Shown here: piece after piece, positions 1 through 8,466 of the stretch | Numbering within the stretch: position 1 is the stretch's first letter | How the letters are laid out: the number at the start of each line of letters is the position of its first letter | Origin: Sphingomonas yantingensis | Lineage (GTDB): Bacteria; Pseudomonadota; Alphaproteobacteria; Sphingomonadales; Sphingomonadaceae | Direction of reading: 5' to 3' | NCBI RefSeq assembly: GCF_014199325.1 | Contig: NZ_JACIJJ010000001.1 | Location: forward strand, 868,001-932,000 | DNA length: 64,000 bases | The notes under the pieces: generated by a model | The model's input: only the letters and a program-made list of their open reading frames with translations | What the model was told of the DNA's origin: nothing | Database searches by the model: none | Position numbers and translations under genes: made by a program

Positions 1-1
1 G

Positions 2-439
2 CAGCAGCTGGTGAAGGGCGACACGCTCGCCTTGTCGGTTATCGGCCGCGCGACGCTACCCAGCGGCGGGCAGGCGATCGGGGCGGGGGACTGGTCGGCG
101 GCGCTCTATGTGCCGGTCGAGCTCGAACTGACCGACGTGCTGTCGTTCGAACTGACGCCGAGCGTCGCGGCAGCGGTGGACGAGGATCGCAGCGGGCGGC
201 ACCTCGACTACGGGCTGGTGGCGGGCGTAAGCGCCGATTTCGACACGCATTTCGCGACGCTCGAACTCGCCGTCGATCGCGACCGCGACCCGGCCGAGAT
301 CAAGACGCCGCTGCTGCTCGGCCTGTCGGGCGGCTGGCGCCCTAGCCCGGATTTCCAGATCGACGCCGGCTGCAACCTGGGCCTCGATCGCGACGCGGAC
401 GATGTGCAGCTCTACGTCGGCCTCGCGCGGCGGTTTTAG
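2..439 (+). CDS. Outer-membrane beta-barrel protein (transporter/Phenol_MetA_deg-like), C-terminal part
   Basis: The 5' end lies outside the window; the frame is open from base 2 to the stop at 437-439, giving about 145 residues. The visible part alternates polar and hydrophobic residues in strand-length blocks and ends in the sequence YVGLARRF. A terminal Phe after alternating hydrophobics is the classical outer-membrane assembly signal for beta-barrels. The last strands (DAGCNLGLDRDADDVQLYVG) resemble the end of the 'transporter' family related to the putative phenol-degradation MetA outer-membrane proteins. The substrate cannot be deduced. The GTG at position 11 is an internal codon, not a start. 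Confidence 0.6.
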   Translation, partial: QQLVKGDTLALSVIGRATLPSGGQAIGAGDWSAALYVPVELELTDVLSFELTPSVAAAVDEDRSGRHLDYGLVAGVSADFDTHFATLELAVDRDRDPAEIKTPLLLGLSGGWRPSPDFQIDAGCNLGLDRDADDVQLYVGLARRF

Positions 440-479
440 CCGGATTGCCCGAGCGCGGCCGGTGTGAGACCTTGTCGCA

Positions 480-1022
480 ATGACACTTGCGCGAGCTTTG
501 CTGATCGGCGCTTTCCTGACCACGGCCGGTTGGGGGCAGTCCTCGATCGCGCAGAAGCGCAAAGCCGCACCGTCGATCGTCGCGCCGCCGCCGCCGTCCT
601 GCCCGCCTGACACGGACCGCTACGCCGATTGGCTTGCGAAAAGCGCTCGGGCAACCAAGGATGTGGGGACCGCCGTCCCCGATGATGCCGTTCATGAGGT
701 CCGGCAGGATCGGTTGCGTCAGGCAATCGCGCTGGCGGACACAGCCGAAATCGTCCCGCTATCCGATCGCGAAGTCGACGAACTTCTTCAGAACACACCC
801 GCAATCGATCGGCGAAACGGACGGCCGTTCCTGATGCGCAACGTCGTTCCGGCCTTGCCCTCGAAGCTTGAGCTTGAGATCGTGTCGGTGCGGCTCGTCG
901 GCTCCCGCCTGTGGATCAGCGGCGGCGTCATCGGCTGCGATGAGTTTCGCAAGGCGCCTGTCGTCATCTACCTGCCGACCTCACCGACGGGGGTCGACAT
1001 CATGGCGAGCGAAATTTTTTGA
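480..1022 (+). CDS. Hypothetical exported protein, 180 aa
   Basis: The ATG at 480 opens a 180-residue protein with an N-terminal signal-like segment (LARALLIGAFLTTAGWGQ), followed by a basic stretch and a Pro-rich linker (APPPPSCPPDT). The remainder is soluble, with Cys at the linker and near the C-terminus that could form a periplasmic disulfide. I do not recognise a family. It starts 41 nt after the beta-barrel gene on the same strand and could be co-transcribed. It is convergent with rpoH, 69 nt away. Function unknown; a real gene seems likely because the frame is clean and typical of its neighbours. Confidence 0.5.
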   Translation: MTLARALLIGAFLTTAGWGQSSIAQKRKAAPSIVAPPPPSCPPDTDRYADWLAKSARATKDVGTAVPDDAVHEVRQDRLRQAIALADTAEIVPLSDREVDELLQNTPAIDRRNGRPFLMRNVVPALPSKLELEIVSVRLVGSRLWISGGVIGCDEFRKAPVVIYLPTSPTGVDIMASEIF

Positions 1023-1091
1023 TCGGCTCGTCGTCGGTCGGCCCGTAACGGTCCGCCGGCAACGAAACGATCACGGATCGATGGCGCCCGC

Positions 1092-1997
1092 TTAGCCGAC
1101 CGCCAGCAGCCGCTTTTCACCCGCCAGCCGCATCATCGCCTTTTGAAGCTTCTCGAACGCGCGGACCTCGATCTGGCGGACGCGCTCGCGCGACACGCCG
1201 TACACCTGCGAGAGCTCTTCCAGCGTCTTGGGATCGTCGGTCAGGCGGCGCTCGGTCAGGATGTGCTTCTCGCGGTCGTTGAGGTCGTCCATCGCCTCGA
1301 CCAGCATCGTGTGGCGCACGTCCGCTTCCTGTGCCTCGGCGACGCGCTGGTCCTGGAGCGGTTCGTCGTCGGCGAGCCAGTCCTGCCACTGGCTTTCCGA
1401 ATCCTCGCGCATCGGCACGTTGAGCGACGTGTCGCCGCCCATCGCCATGCGGCGGTTCATGCTGACGACCTCGTCCTCGGTGACGCCAAGGTCGGTGGCG
1501 ATCTTGGCCACGTCCTCGGGCCGAAGGTCGCCGTCCTCGAACGCGTCGAGCTTGGCCTTCATCCGGCGCAGGTTGAAGAACAGCTTCTTCTGCGCCGCGG
1601 TGGTGCCCATCTTCACGAGACTCCACGAGCGCAGGATGAACTCCTGGATGCTCGCGCGAATCCACCACATCGCATAGGTGGCGAGGCGGAAGCCGCGATC
1701 GGCCTCGAACTTCTTCACCCCCTGCATCAGGCCGATATTGCCCTCGCTGATGAGCTCGCTGACCGGCAGGCCATAGCCACGATAGCCCATCGCGATCTTG
1801 GCCACGAGGCGCAGGTGGCTGGTGACGAGCTGTGCCGCCGCCTCCGGGTCCTGATGATCCTGGAACCGCTTGGCGAGCATGTATTCCTGCTCGGGGCTCA
1901 GGATCGGGAATTTCTTGATCTCGGACAGGTAGCGGTTGAGGCTCGCCTCGCCGCCGAGCGCGGGGATCGTCGCAGGGACGTTGCTGCCGCTTGCCAT
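1092..1997 (-). CDS. rpoH: RNA polymerase sigma-32 factor (heat shock)
   Basis: This 301-residue sigma-70-family factor directs RNA polymerase to heat-shock promoters. Region 2 is intact (SEGNIGLMQGVKKFEADRGF, then the tryptophan-rich ATYAMWWIRASIQEFI melting segment near residues 105-121). The RpoH-specific box appears as QKKLFFNLR around residues 136-144; this element separates sigma-32 from the other sigma-70-family members. A region 4 helix-turn-helix (YGVSRERVRQIEVRAFEKL) lies near the C-terminus. I chose the ATG at 1997 over the upstream TTG at 2003 because a GGGAG sits 8 nt before it. The gene follows rluD on the same strand, a common arrangement in alphaproteobacteria. Confidence 0.95.
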   Translation of the reverse strand: MASGSNVPATIPALGGEASLNRYLSEIKKFPILSPEQEYMLAKRFQDHQDPEAAAQLVTSHLRLVAKIAMGYRGYGLPVSELISEGNIGLMQGVKKFEADRGFRLATYAMWWIRASIQEFILRSWSLVKMGTTAAQKKLFFNLRRMKAKLDAFEDGDLRPEDVAKIATDLGVTEDEVVSMNRRMAMGGDTSLNVPMREDSESQWQDWLADDEPLQDQRVAEAQEADVRHTMLVEAMDDLNDREKHILTERRLTDDPKTLEELSQVYGVSRERVRQIEVRAFEKLQKAMMRLAGEKRLLAVG

Positions 1998-2065
1998 GAC
2001 CAAATCTCCCTAATTGATTCGCACTATCGCAGCCGTGGGTGCACCGCGGCAATTCGGCCCTAAGG

Positions 2066-3019
2066 CTATACGACAAGCCGGTTGAACAGTTCCTGCATAT
2101 CGTCCGGCATCGCGCTGTCGAACGACAGGGCGTGCCCCGTCACAGGATGGATGAACCCCAGGCGCGTGGCGTGCAACGCCTGCCTGCGGAAACCCAGTGT
2201 TTCGAGGATCGGACGGTGCACTGCCTTACTCCTGCCATACACCGGATCGCCGAGCAAGGGATGGCCGATCGAGGCCATATGGACGCGCACCTGATGCGTC
2301 CGGCCCGTCTCCAGCCGGCATTCGACCAGCGCCGCCTCGCGTAGCGGATCGAGCAGCCGCCAGTGGGTGATCGCGTGCCTGCCCGCCTCGCCGCCGACCA
2401 CCGCCATCTTCTTGCGATCGGCGCTCGACCGGCCGAGCCGCGCCTCGACCCGGCCGCTGCCGGTCAGCGGTCGGCCCGCGACGATCGCAAGATAGCGGCG
2501 GTCGATGCTGTGCGCCTTGAACTGCCGCGCCAGCCCCTCGTGCGCGCGGTCGTGCTTGGCCGCCACGATGAGGCCCGACGTATCCTTGTCGATCCGGTGG
2601 ACGATCCCCGGCCGCGCGACGCCGCCGATACCGGAAAGCTGCCCGGCGCAGTGGTGGAGCAGCGCGTTGACCATGGTGCCGTCGAGATTGCCCGCGGCGG
2701 GGTGGACGACCAGCCCGGCAGGCTTGTCGACGACGATCAGATGCTCGTCCTCATAGGCGATGGTCAGGTCGATCGCCTGCGCCTCGTTATGCGCGGGCTT
2801 GGGTTCGGGGACGTTGACCTGGAACTGCGCACCCGCGGTCGCCTTTCGCGCAGGATCGCGGACCGGGCCGGCATCGCCGACGACCGCGCCCGAGGCGATC
2901 AGCACCTTCAGCCGCTCGCGCGACAGCGTCGGCACCGCCTCGGCCAGTGCGCGATCGAGCCGCCAGCCGTCCGCGGCAGGCGAAATCGTCGCTTCGATGG
3001 TGGAAACCCCCCGGTCCAT
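2066..3019 (-). CDS. rluD: 23S rRNA pseudouridine synthase, RluA/RluD family
   Basis: Predicted to convert specific uridines of 23S rRNA helix 69 to pseudouridine. The 317-residue protein has an N-terminal S4 RNA-binding domain (about residues 18-75, ending in VNVPEPKPA) and the RluA-type catalytic domain. The catalytic motif HRIDKDTSGLIV is at residues 141-152, with Asp144 the expected nucleophile. A downstream RTHQVRVHMASIGHPLLGD block is family-typical. The start is taken as the ATG at 3019, since upstream sequence in this frame is low-complexity Arg-rich shadow coding. No strong Shine-Dalgarno is visible. Its start codon is only 17 nt from that of the divergent metallopeptidase gene, so its promoter must lie inside that gene. 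Confidence 0.88.
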   Translation of the reverse strand: MDRGVSTIEATISPAADGWRLDRALAEAVPTLSRERLKVLIASGAVVGDAGPVRDPARKATAGAQFQVNVPEPKPAHNEAQAIDLTIAYEDEHLIVVDKPAGLVVHPAAGNLDGTMVNALLHHCAGQLSGIGGVARPGIVHRIDKDTSGLIVAAKHDRAHEGLARQFKAHSIDRRYLAIVAGRPLTGSGRVEARLGRSSADRKKMAVVGGEAGRHAITHWRLLDPLREAALVECRLETGRTHQVRVHMASIGHPLLGDPVYGRSKAVHRPILETLGFRRQALHATRLGFIHPVTGHALSFDSAMPDDMQELFNRLVV

Positions 3020-3036
3020 TCTTGTAGGGAAAGTGG

Positions 3037-3450
3037 GTGGCAGGTGTAACGATTTCAAGGGCGGCGGCGGCCGCGATGCTCGATGCGGCTGCCGCGGCGA
3101 TGCCGTCGGAGGCGTGCGGTCTGCTGCTCGGCGCGGGCGACCGGATCGAGCGCGCGACGATCGCCGCCAACGTCGCCTCCGACCGCGCGCGGCGGTTCGA
3201 GATCGACCCCGCGCACCTGTTCGCCGCGCACCGCGCCGCGCGGGGCGGGGGAGGGACGATCCTCGGCTATTGGCATTCGCATCCCTCGGGTCTGGCCGAG
3301 CCGTCGGCGACCGATGCGGCGATGGCCGATCCCGATGGCCGTATCTGGGCGATCGTCGCGGGCCGGGGTATCCGATGGTTCCGCGCGGTGCCGCACGGCG
3401 CTCTCCACGGGCGCTTCGACCCGATCGAGGCGGTATTCGACCCCGACTGA
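3037..3450 (+). CDS. JAMM/MPN+ (M67-type) zinc metallopeptidase
   Basis: A 137-residue single-domain JAB/MPN protein. The JAMM signature is complete: Glu25 (in PSEACGLLLG), His80-x-His82-Pro, Ser90 and Asp93 (YWHSHPSGLAEPSATDAAMA). These supply the zinc ligands and the catalytic acid of the de-ubiquitinase-like and cysteine-desulfurating JAMM proteins. Bacterial stand-alone members are often linked to sulfur-carrier proteins (ThiS/MoaD-like), but no such partner is in this window, so the substrate is unknown. The start is the GTG at 3037, with GGGA at 3027-3030 as a plausible ribosome site. It diverges from rluD with almost no intergenic DNA. Confidence 0.8.
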   Translation: MAGVTISRAAAAAMLDAAAAAMPSEACGLLLGAGDRIERATIAANVASDRARRFEIDPAHLFAAHRAARGGGGTILGYWHSHPSGLAEPSATDAAMADPDGRIWAIVAGRGIRWFRAVPHGALHGRFDPIEAVFDPD

Positions 3451-3516
3451 AGCGCTTGCCTTGCGCGGTGTCGCGCGGGCGTGGCACAAGGCGTGCTGTC
3501 CAAGGGGAGCGTTTCG

Positions 3517-4161
3517 TTGTCGACCAGTCCCACCGAGTTTGCGAGCCTTCTCTGCTCGCGCCTGTGCCATGACCTCTTGAGCCCCGTGGGCGCGCTCAAC
3601 AACGGGCTCGAACTGCTCGCCGACGAGCATGATCCGGAAATGCGCGCCCGCTGCCTCGAACTGCTTGCCGACAGCGCGCGGGCGTCGGCCAACAAGCTCA
3701 AATTCTTTCGCCTCGCCTTCGGCGCTGCCGGGGGTTTCGGCGAGATGGTCGACACGCGCGAGGCGAAGGCGGCGATCGAGGGGCTGTTCGTCGACAATCA
3801 GCGCCTGCAACTCGGCTGGATGATCGAGGCGGGGCAGTTGCCCAAGCCCGCGATCAAGGTGTTGCTCAACCTCGCGCTCATCGCCGGCGACGCCCTGGTG
3901 CGCGGCGGGCGTCTCGACATCGGCGCCGAGGGCGATGGCGAGCGGGTCGAGATCGTCGTGCGCGCCGACGGGCCGCGCATCGTCCTCGACCCCGAACTGC
4001 GCCGCGCGCTGGAGGGGGAGCATCTGCCCGACGGCCTCACCCCGCGGTCGGCGGCGGCGCACCTCGTCCACAGCCTCGTCACCGAAAGCGGCGGCTCGCT
4101 TCAGGTCTCGCCCGCCGAGGCCGAGGTGCTGCTGTTCGGCGCGCATTTCGGGCAGGGCTAA
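3517..4161 (+). CDS. chpT: Histidine phosphotransferase ChpT-like
   Basis: Resembles ChpT, which relays phosphate from a hybrid histidine kinase to response regulators such as CtrA in alphaproteobacteria. The 214-residue protein has a helical phosphoacceptor segment with His18 in LCSRLCHDLLSPVGALNNGL, followed by a GHKL-like C-terminal domain without convincing ATP-binding boxes. This matches the ChpT fold, a degenerate kinase core. The TTG at 3517 is preferred because AAGGGGAG lies just before it; a GTG at 3481 in the same frame would add 12 residues. It sits directly before cheA, so its role may be cell-cycle control, chemotaxis, or both. Confidence 0.75.
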   Translation: MSTSPTEFASLLCSRLCHDLLSPVGALNNGLELLADEHDPEMRARCLELLADSARASANKLKFFRLAFGAAGGFGEMVDTREAKAAIEGLFVDNQRLQLGWMIEAGQLPKPAIKVLLNLALIAGDALVRGGRLDIGAEGDGERVEIVVRADGPRIVLDPELRRALEGEHLPDGLTPRSAAAHLVHSLVTESGGSLQVSPAEAEVLLFGAHFGQG

Positions 4162-4214
4162 CCCCGTCTTAACCTGACGCGCGCCAAGGTCCCTCGCCGA
4201 TCGTGCGGGGGACC

Positions 4215-6530
4215 ATGGACGACCTGTTGCAGGAATTCATTGCGGAAACGCGCGAGACCGCCGAGGCGCTGGCCGGCGAGATCGTCGCGTGGGAAGCCGC
4301 GCCCGGCGATCGTGGCCGCCTCGACGGCATCTTCCGCTTCGTCCACACGGTGAAGGGAAGCTGCGGCTTCCTCGACCTGCCGCGGCTCGAGCGGCTTGCG
4401 CATGCGGCCGAGGATACGCTGGCGGCGGTCCGCGACGGCCGGCGCGTACCCGACCGCGCGATGGTCGATGCGGTGCTCGCGATCGTCGACCGTATTACCG
4501 AGATCGTCGACGCGATGGAGCGCGGCACCCCGCTCGACGACGGCGGCGAGGATCTGCTGATCGCCGCGCTCGACGGCAGCGCCGCGCCTCAGGCGGTCGA
4601 ATCACTCGTTACCCCCGCCAGCCCCGTCGCCGCCCGCGCACCGATGCGCAGCGTGCGACTGGGCGTCGACCTGCTCGACCGGATGATGAGCGGCATGTCC
4701 GACATGGTGCTGGCGCGCAACGAGCTGGCCCGCCGCCTGCGCGCGGGCGATGTCGACCCGAGTGCGGAGGCGGCGCTGGAGCGGCTTTCCGCCACCGTTG
4801 CCGAGATGCGCGAGACCGTCACCCGCACGCGCATGCAGAAGATCGACGCGCTCTTCTCCGCGCTGCCGCGTCTCGTGCGCGATACCGCCGCGTCGGTGGG
4901 CAAGCGCATCGTCCTCGATATCGAGGGCAGCGACGTCGAGCTCGACCGCGAGATGATCGAGGTGATGCGCGATCCGCTGGTCCACATCATCCGCAATTCG
5001 ATTGACCACGGGATCGAGGACGGCACTGCCCGCCTTGCCGCTGGCAAGCCGGAGGCGGGACGCCTCACCGTCTCCGCGCGTCAGGCGGGCAACCAGATCG
5101 TCGTCGAGGTCGTCGACGACGGCCGCGGGATCGATACCGATCGCGTTATCGCCAAGCTCGTCGCGAACGGCCGCGACGAACGATCGCTGCGCCAGCTGCC
5201 CGAGCGCGAGAAGCTCGCGCTGATCTTCGAGCCCGGCTTCAGCACCAAGGACGACGTGACCGCGATCTCCGGCCGCGGGGTCGGCATGGACGTGGTGCGC
5301 GCCGCGATCGACGGCATCGGCGGGCGGATCGAGCTCGATTCGACCCCCGGCCGCGGCCTTCGCCTTGCCATCCATGTGCCGCTCACCCTGTCGATCCTGT
5401 CGACGATCGTCGTCGCGGTCGGCGGCCAGCGGCTCGCCATCCCGCGCGGGGTGATCGAGGAGATCGTGTCCGTGCGCGCCGCGGGCGTCAGCGTCGATAC
5501 GCTCGGCGGCCAGCCCGTCGCGATGGTGCGCGGGCGGCGGTTGCCGATGGTCACGCTGTCGTCACTGCTCGGCCTCGCGCCAGCGGATGCCGCGCCCAAC
5601 ATGCTGGTCATCGCCAATGTCGGGCCGGGGGCGCTGGTGATCGGCGTCGATGACGTGCTCGACCATGAGGAGCTGGTTATCAAGCCCGCTGCTCCCGCGG
5701 TGATGAGCGCGGGCGTCTATGCCGGCCAGGCGCTGCCCGACAGTGGGCGGCCGATGCTGCTCGTCGATTGCGCCGGTGTCGCGCACCGCGCCAATATCAG
5801 CTTCCGCCGGGAGGCGCCCGTCGCCACCGATACCGACGCCGAACAGGCGGCGCCGGGGATCGAGGTGCTGACCTTCCACGACCTGGACGGCGTGCTGCGC
5901 GCGCTGCCGCTCGCCGCGGTCGACCGGATCGAGACGATCGCCGCACATCAGCTCCACCGCGCGGGCGGTCGCCTGCGCCTGCATCTTGACGGCGTGCTGG
6001 TGCCGCTGGCTGCGCTCGGCGACCTGCCGGGTGGCAGCTTCGCCGCGCTTCGCCTGCGCGACGGCACGACCGAGATCGCCTATGCCATCGGCGAGGCGAG
6101 CGACATCGTCCGGCTGCCCGCCGAGCTTGCCGCCCCCGCCGCGCCCGGCGCGATCGCGGGCGTGGCGCTCTACGGCGACGAGCCGGTCGAACTGGTCGAT
6201 CCGCTGTGGCTGTTTGCGGGTCATGCCGACGTCGCTGCGGCCGAGCACAAGCCGCTGGCGTTGCTGGACGAGGGGGAGGGCGGCTGGATGGCCATTTTCC
6301 TCGCGCCGATGCTGCGCGGGGCGGGCTGGCGCGTGGCCGCGCGGCTGAGTGAGGGGGAGCAGGCCGACGTGGTCATCCGCCTCGACGACGATGCCCCTGC
6401 CGCCGGCGATGCCGCGGTCGTCCGCCTCGTCACCGATCCCGCCGCTGCCCGGCGCGGCGATGCCATCCACCGCTATGACCGGGCGGGCCTGCTCGCCGCG
6501 GTCGGTGCCCGTCTGGAGCAACGCCGGTGA
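4215..6530 (+). CDS. cheA: Chemotaxis histidine kinase CheA with second CheW-like and degenerate receiver domains
   Basis: Autophosphorylating kinase of a chemosensory array, 771 residues. P1 (1-105) carries the phosphoacceptor His44 in VHTVKGSCGFL. No P2 domain is apparent. P3 dimerisation helices run about 145-220, and the P4 kinase core has an N box (HIIRNSIDHGIE, 257-268), G1 (VVDDGRGID, 299-307) and G2 (GRGVGMDVV). A P5/CheW-like domain spans about 385-530. Two further segments follow: a second CheW-like region (547-670) and a receiver-like fold (678-771) ending in RYDRAGLLAAV. The latter lacks the phosphoacceptor Asp. The ATG at 4215 follows GGGGA; a GTG at 4203 is the alternative start. 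It overlaps cheW by 4 nt. Confidence 0.92.
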   Translation: MDDLLQEFIAETRETAEALAGEIVAWEAAPGDRGRLDGIFRFVHTVKGSCGFLDLPRLERLAHAAEDTLAAVRDGRRVPDRAMVDAVLAIVDRITEIVDAMERGTPLDDGGEDLLIAALDGSAAPQAVESLVTPASPVAARAPMRSVRLGVDLLDRMMSGMSDMVLARNELARRLRAGDVDPSAEAALERLSATVAEMRETVTRTRMQKIDALFSALPRLVRDTAASVGKRIVLDIEGSDVELDREMIEVMRDPLVHIIRNSIDHGIEDGTARLAAGKPEAGRLTVSARQAGNQIVVEVVDDGRGIDTDRVIAKLVANGRDERSLRQLPEREKLALIFEPGFSTKDDVTAISGRGVGMDVVRAAIDGIGGRIELDSTPGRGLRLAIHVPLTLSILSTIVVAVGGQRLAIPRGVIEEIVSVRAAGVSVDTLGGQPVAMVRGRRLPMVTLSSLLGLAPADAAPNMLVIANVGPGALVIGVDDVLDHEELVIKPAAPAVMSAGVYAGQALPDSGRPMLLVDCAGVAHRANISFRREAPVATDTDAEQAAPGIEVLTFHDLDGVLRALPLAAVDRIETIAAHQLHRAGGRLRLHLDGVLVPLAALGDLPGGSFAALRLRDGTTEIAYAIGEASDIVRLPAELAAPAAPGAIAGVALYGDEPVELVDPLWLFAGHADVAAAEHKPLALLDEGEGGWMAIFLAPMLRGAGWRVAARLSEGEQADVVIRLDDDAPAAGDAAVVRLVTDPAAARRGDAIHRYDRAGLLAAVGARLEQRR

Positions 6531-6961
6531 GCGAACTCTTTCTCGTGGCCGAAGTCGCCGGCCAGTCGATCGCCGTCGCCTCGCGCTCTGTCGAATCCGT
6601 CGTTGATCTGGGCGAGGTGACGCCGACGCCGCTGGCCGCGCGCCACGTCCTCGGCCTCGCGACGCTGCGCAGCCGGATCGTCACAGTGATCGACACCGCC
6701 GGCACGCTGACCGGCACGCCGTCGACCGGCCGCCCGCGCCGCGCCATCGTCTCGGCGATCGAGGGGCATCATTACGCATTCGTCGTCGACGCGCTCGACG
6801 ATGTGGCGATGTTCGCAGCGCAGCCACTCGAATCGGGCGTCGCGTTGGCCGGCGCCTGGGCCGGGGCAACCTCCGGCCTGGTCGAGCAGGGGGGCACGAG
6901 CGCGCTCGTCGTCGATCTGTCCGCGCTCGTACCCGGCATCCAGGGATCGCGGGTCAATTAA
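6527..6961 (+). CDS. cheW: Chemotaxis coupling protein CheW
   Basis: A 144-residue single CheW domain, the adaptor joining chemoreceptors to CheA. Family pattern is seen in LFLVAEVAGQSIAVASRSVE at the start, ARHVLGLATLRSRIVTVID in the middle (equivalent to the GxxxxRGxxxPVIDL region of classical CheW), and VEQGGTSALVVDLSALVPG at the end. The usual '(N)LRG' is replaced by LATLRSR, a modest divergence. The GTG start overlaps the cheA stop in a GTGA, implying translational coupling within the chpT-cheAWYBR cluster. Confidence 0.85.
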   Translation: MSELFLVAEVAGQSIAVASRSVESVVDLGEVTPTPLAARHVLGLATLRSRIVTVIDTAGTLTGTPSTGRPRRAIVSAIEGHHYAFVVDALDDVAMFAAQPLESGVALAGAWAGATSGLVEQGGTSALVVDLSALVPGIQGSRVN

Positions 6962-7024
6962 CGCGGCGCTTACGCTCGCCGTGCAAGGGTGGGCCATGTC
7001 GCGGAAAAACAAGGTAAGCGTTGC

Positions 7025-7390
7025 ATGAAAAGCTGTCTGGTCGTCGACGATTCGAAGGTGATCCGCAAGGTCGCCCGCCACATCCTCGAGGGATTGTCCT
7101 TCGAGGTGCGCGAGGCGGCGGATGGCCGCGAGGCGCTCGACGCTTGCCTCGACAGTCCGCCCGATGTGGTGCTGCTCGACTGGAACATGCCGGTGATGAG
7201 CGGCATGGATTTCCTGCGCGCGCTGCGCGAGACGGCGATCCCCGACAAGCCCAAGGTCGTGTTTTGCACGACCGAGAACGGCATTGCCTATATCCGCGCC
7301 GCGATCGAGGCGGGGGCCGACGAATATGTCATGAAGCCCTTCGACCGCGAGACGCTCCAGTCGAAACTCCAGATCGTCGGCATGGCCTGA
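7025..7390 (+). CDS. cheY: Response regulator CheY (single receiver domain)
   Basis: A 121-residue stand-alone receiver. The acidic pair Asp8-Asp9 (VVDDSKVIR), the phosphoacceptor Asp52 (VVLLDWNMPVMSG), the switch Thr (CTTENG, residues 81-86) and Lys104 (YVMKPF) are all in place, so it should be phosphorylated by CheA and is probably the flagellar motor output. The ATG at 7025 is chosen because it puts the protein start at the usual position; the frame extends upstream without a better start. It lies 63 nt after cheW and is followed 14 nt later by cheB. Confidence 0.9.
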   Translation: MKSCLVVDDSKVIRKVARHILEGLSFEVREAADGREALDACLDSPPDVVLLDWNMPVMSGMDFLRALRETAIPDKPKVVFCTTENGIAYIRAAIEAGADEYVMKPFDRETLQSKLQIVGMA

Positions 7391-7404
7391 CCCGGCGAAT
7401 CGCG

Positions 7405-8466
7405 GTGGCGACCTCCCCGGCCATTCGGACAGTGAAGGCGGCCCGTCCGCGGGTGCTGATCGTCGACGATTCGATCGTCGCGCGCGCGGTGCTGCGCCGG
7501 ATCATCGAGGGCGGCGGGCGCTGCGACGTCGTGGAAGCGGGGGATGCCCGCGGCGCGCTCGACCTGCTGGCGCGCGAGCGGGTCGACGTGATCCTCCTCG
7601 ACATCGAGATGCCGGGCCAGAGCGGGCTGGCCGCGCTGCCCGAGATCCTGCGCGCGGGTGCCGGTGCGCGCGTTCTCATCGTTTCCTCGACCAGCGCGCC
7701 TGGGGCAGAGGCGAGCCTGCGCGCCCTCGCGCTCGGCGCGGCCGATACGCTGGTCAAGCCGAGCGCGGGCGTGCTCGCGGGCCAGTTCGCACAGGCGCTG
7801 GAAGAGCGGGTCGCCCGCCTCACCGACGATATTGCGCCGTCGGTGCGGCCGAGCGACGCCCCTGTCGCGATCGGTCCGCAGCGCGATCCGCCGCGCATCG
7901 TCGCGATCGGCGCCTCGACCGGCGGGATCCACGCGCTCGGCCGGTTCTTCGGTACGCTCGATGCGAGCTGCGACGCGCCGATCCTCATCACCCAGCATCT
8001 GCCGGCGTCCTTCATGCCCTATTTCGCCGCGCAGGTGAGCGCGATGGCTCGCCGCCCCTGCCTCGTCGCCGAGGATCGGATGCGGGTTCGGCACGGCCAT
8101 GTCTATGTCGCGCCCGGCGACGCCCATCTTGTCTGCGCGCCGATGACCGATGGCCATGTCCTTCGCCTCGACCGCGCCAAGTCCGCCAGCGGCTGCATGC
8201 CGTCGGTCGATCCGATGTTCGACAGCGTCGCGCGCGTGTTCGGCGCCGATGCCTTTGCCGTGGTGCTGAGCGGCATGGGCCGCGACGGCGCGATCGGGGC
8301 CGAGCGGATCGTCGCGACCGGCGGCGCGCTGATCGCGCAGGATCAGGAAAGCTCAGTCGTCTGGGGAATGCCCGGCGCGGTCGTCGCCGCCGGCCTTGCC
8401 CGCGCCGCGCTGCCGCCCGAGGCGATTGGGCGAGCGCTCAACCAACGCTTCGGAGGTCGCCGATGA
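7405..8466 (+). CDS. cheB: Chemoreceptor glutamate methylesterase/deamidase CheB
   Basis: A 353-residue enzyme that demethylates receptor glutamates for adaptation. The N-terminal receiver (residues 15-130) has Asp21-Asp22 and phosphoacceptor Asp66 (VILLDIEMPGQSGL). The C-terminal catalytic domain carries Ser171 (IGASTGGIHAL), His198 (ITQHLP) and an Asp within VVLSGMGRDGAIG, the Ser-His-Asp triad of the family. The GTG at 7405 is the most upstream reasonable start after the cheY stop; a later GTG at 7432 is possible but would leave less sequence before the receiver. It overlaps cheR by 4 nt (ATGA). Confidence 0.9.
   Translation: MATSPAIRTVKAARPRVLIVDDSIVARAVLRRIIEGGGRCDVVEAGDARGALDLLARERVDVILLDIEMPGQSGLAALPEILRAGAGARVLIVSSTSAPGAEASLRALALGAADTLVKPSAGVLAGQFAQALEERVARLTDDIAPSVRPSDAPVAIGPQRDPPRIVAIGASTGGIHALGRFFGTLDASCDAPILITQHLPASFMPYFAAQVSAMARRPCLVAEDRMRVRHGHVYVAPGDAHLVCAPMTDGHVLRLDRAKSASGCMPSVDPMFDSVARVFGADAFAVVLSGMGRDGAIGAERIVATGGALIAQDQESSVVWGMPGAVVAAGLARAALPPEAIGRALNQRFGGRR

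Noticed and set aside
6958..6976. TTAA...TTAC pair between cheW and cheY as a CtrA box
   Set aside because: Spacing is one base too long and the second half has a mismatch.
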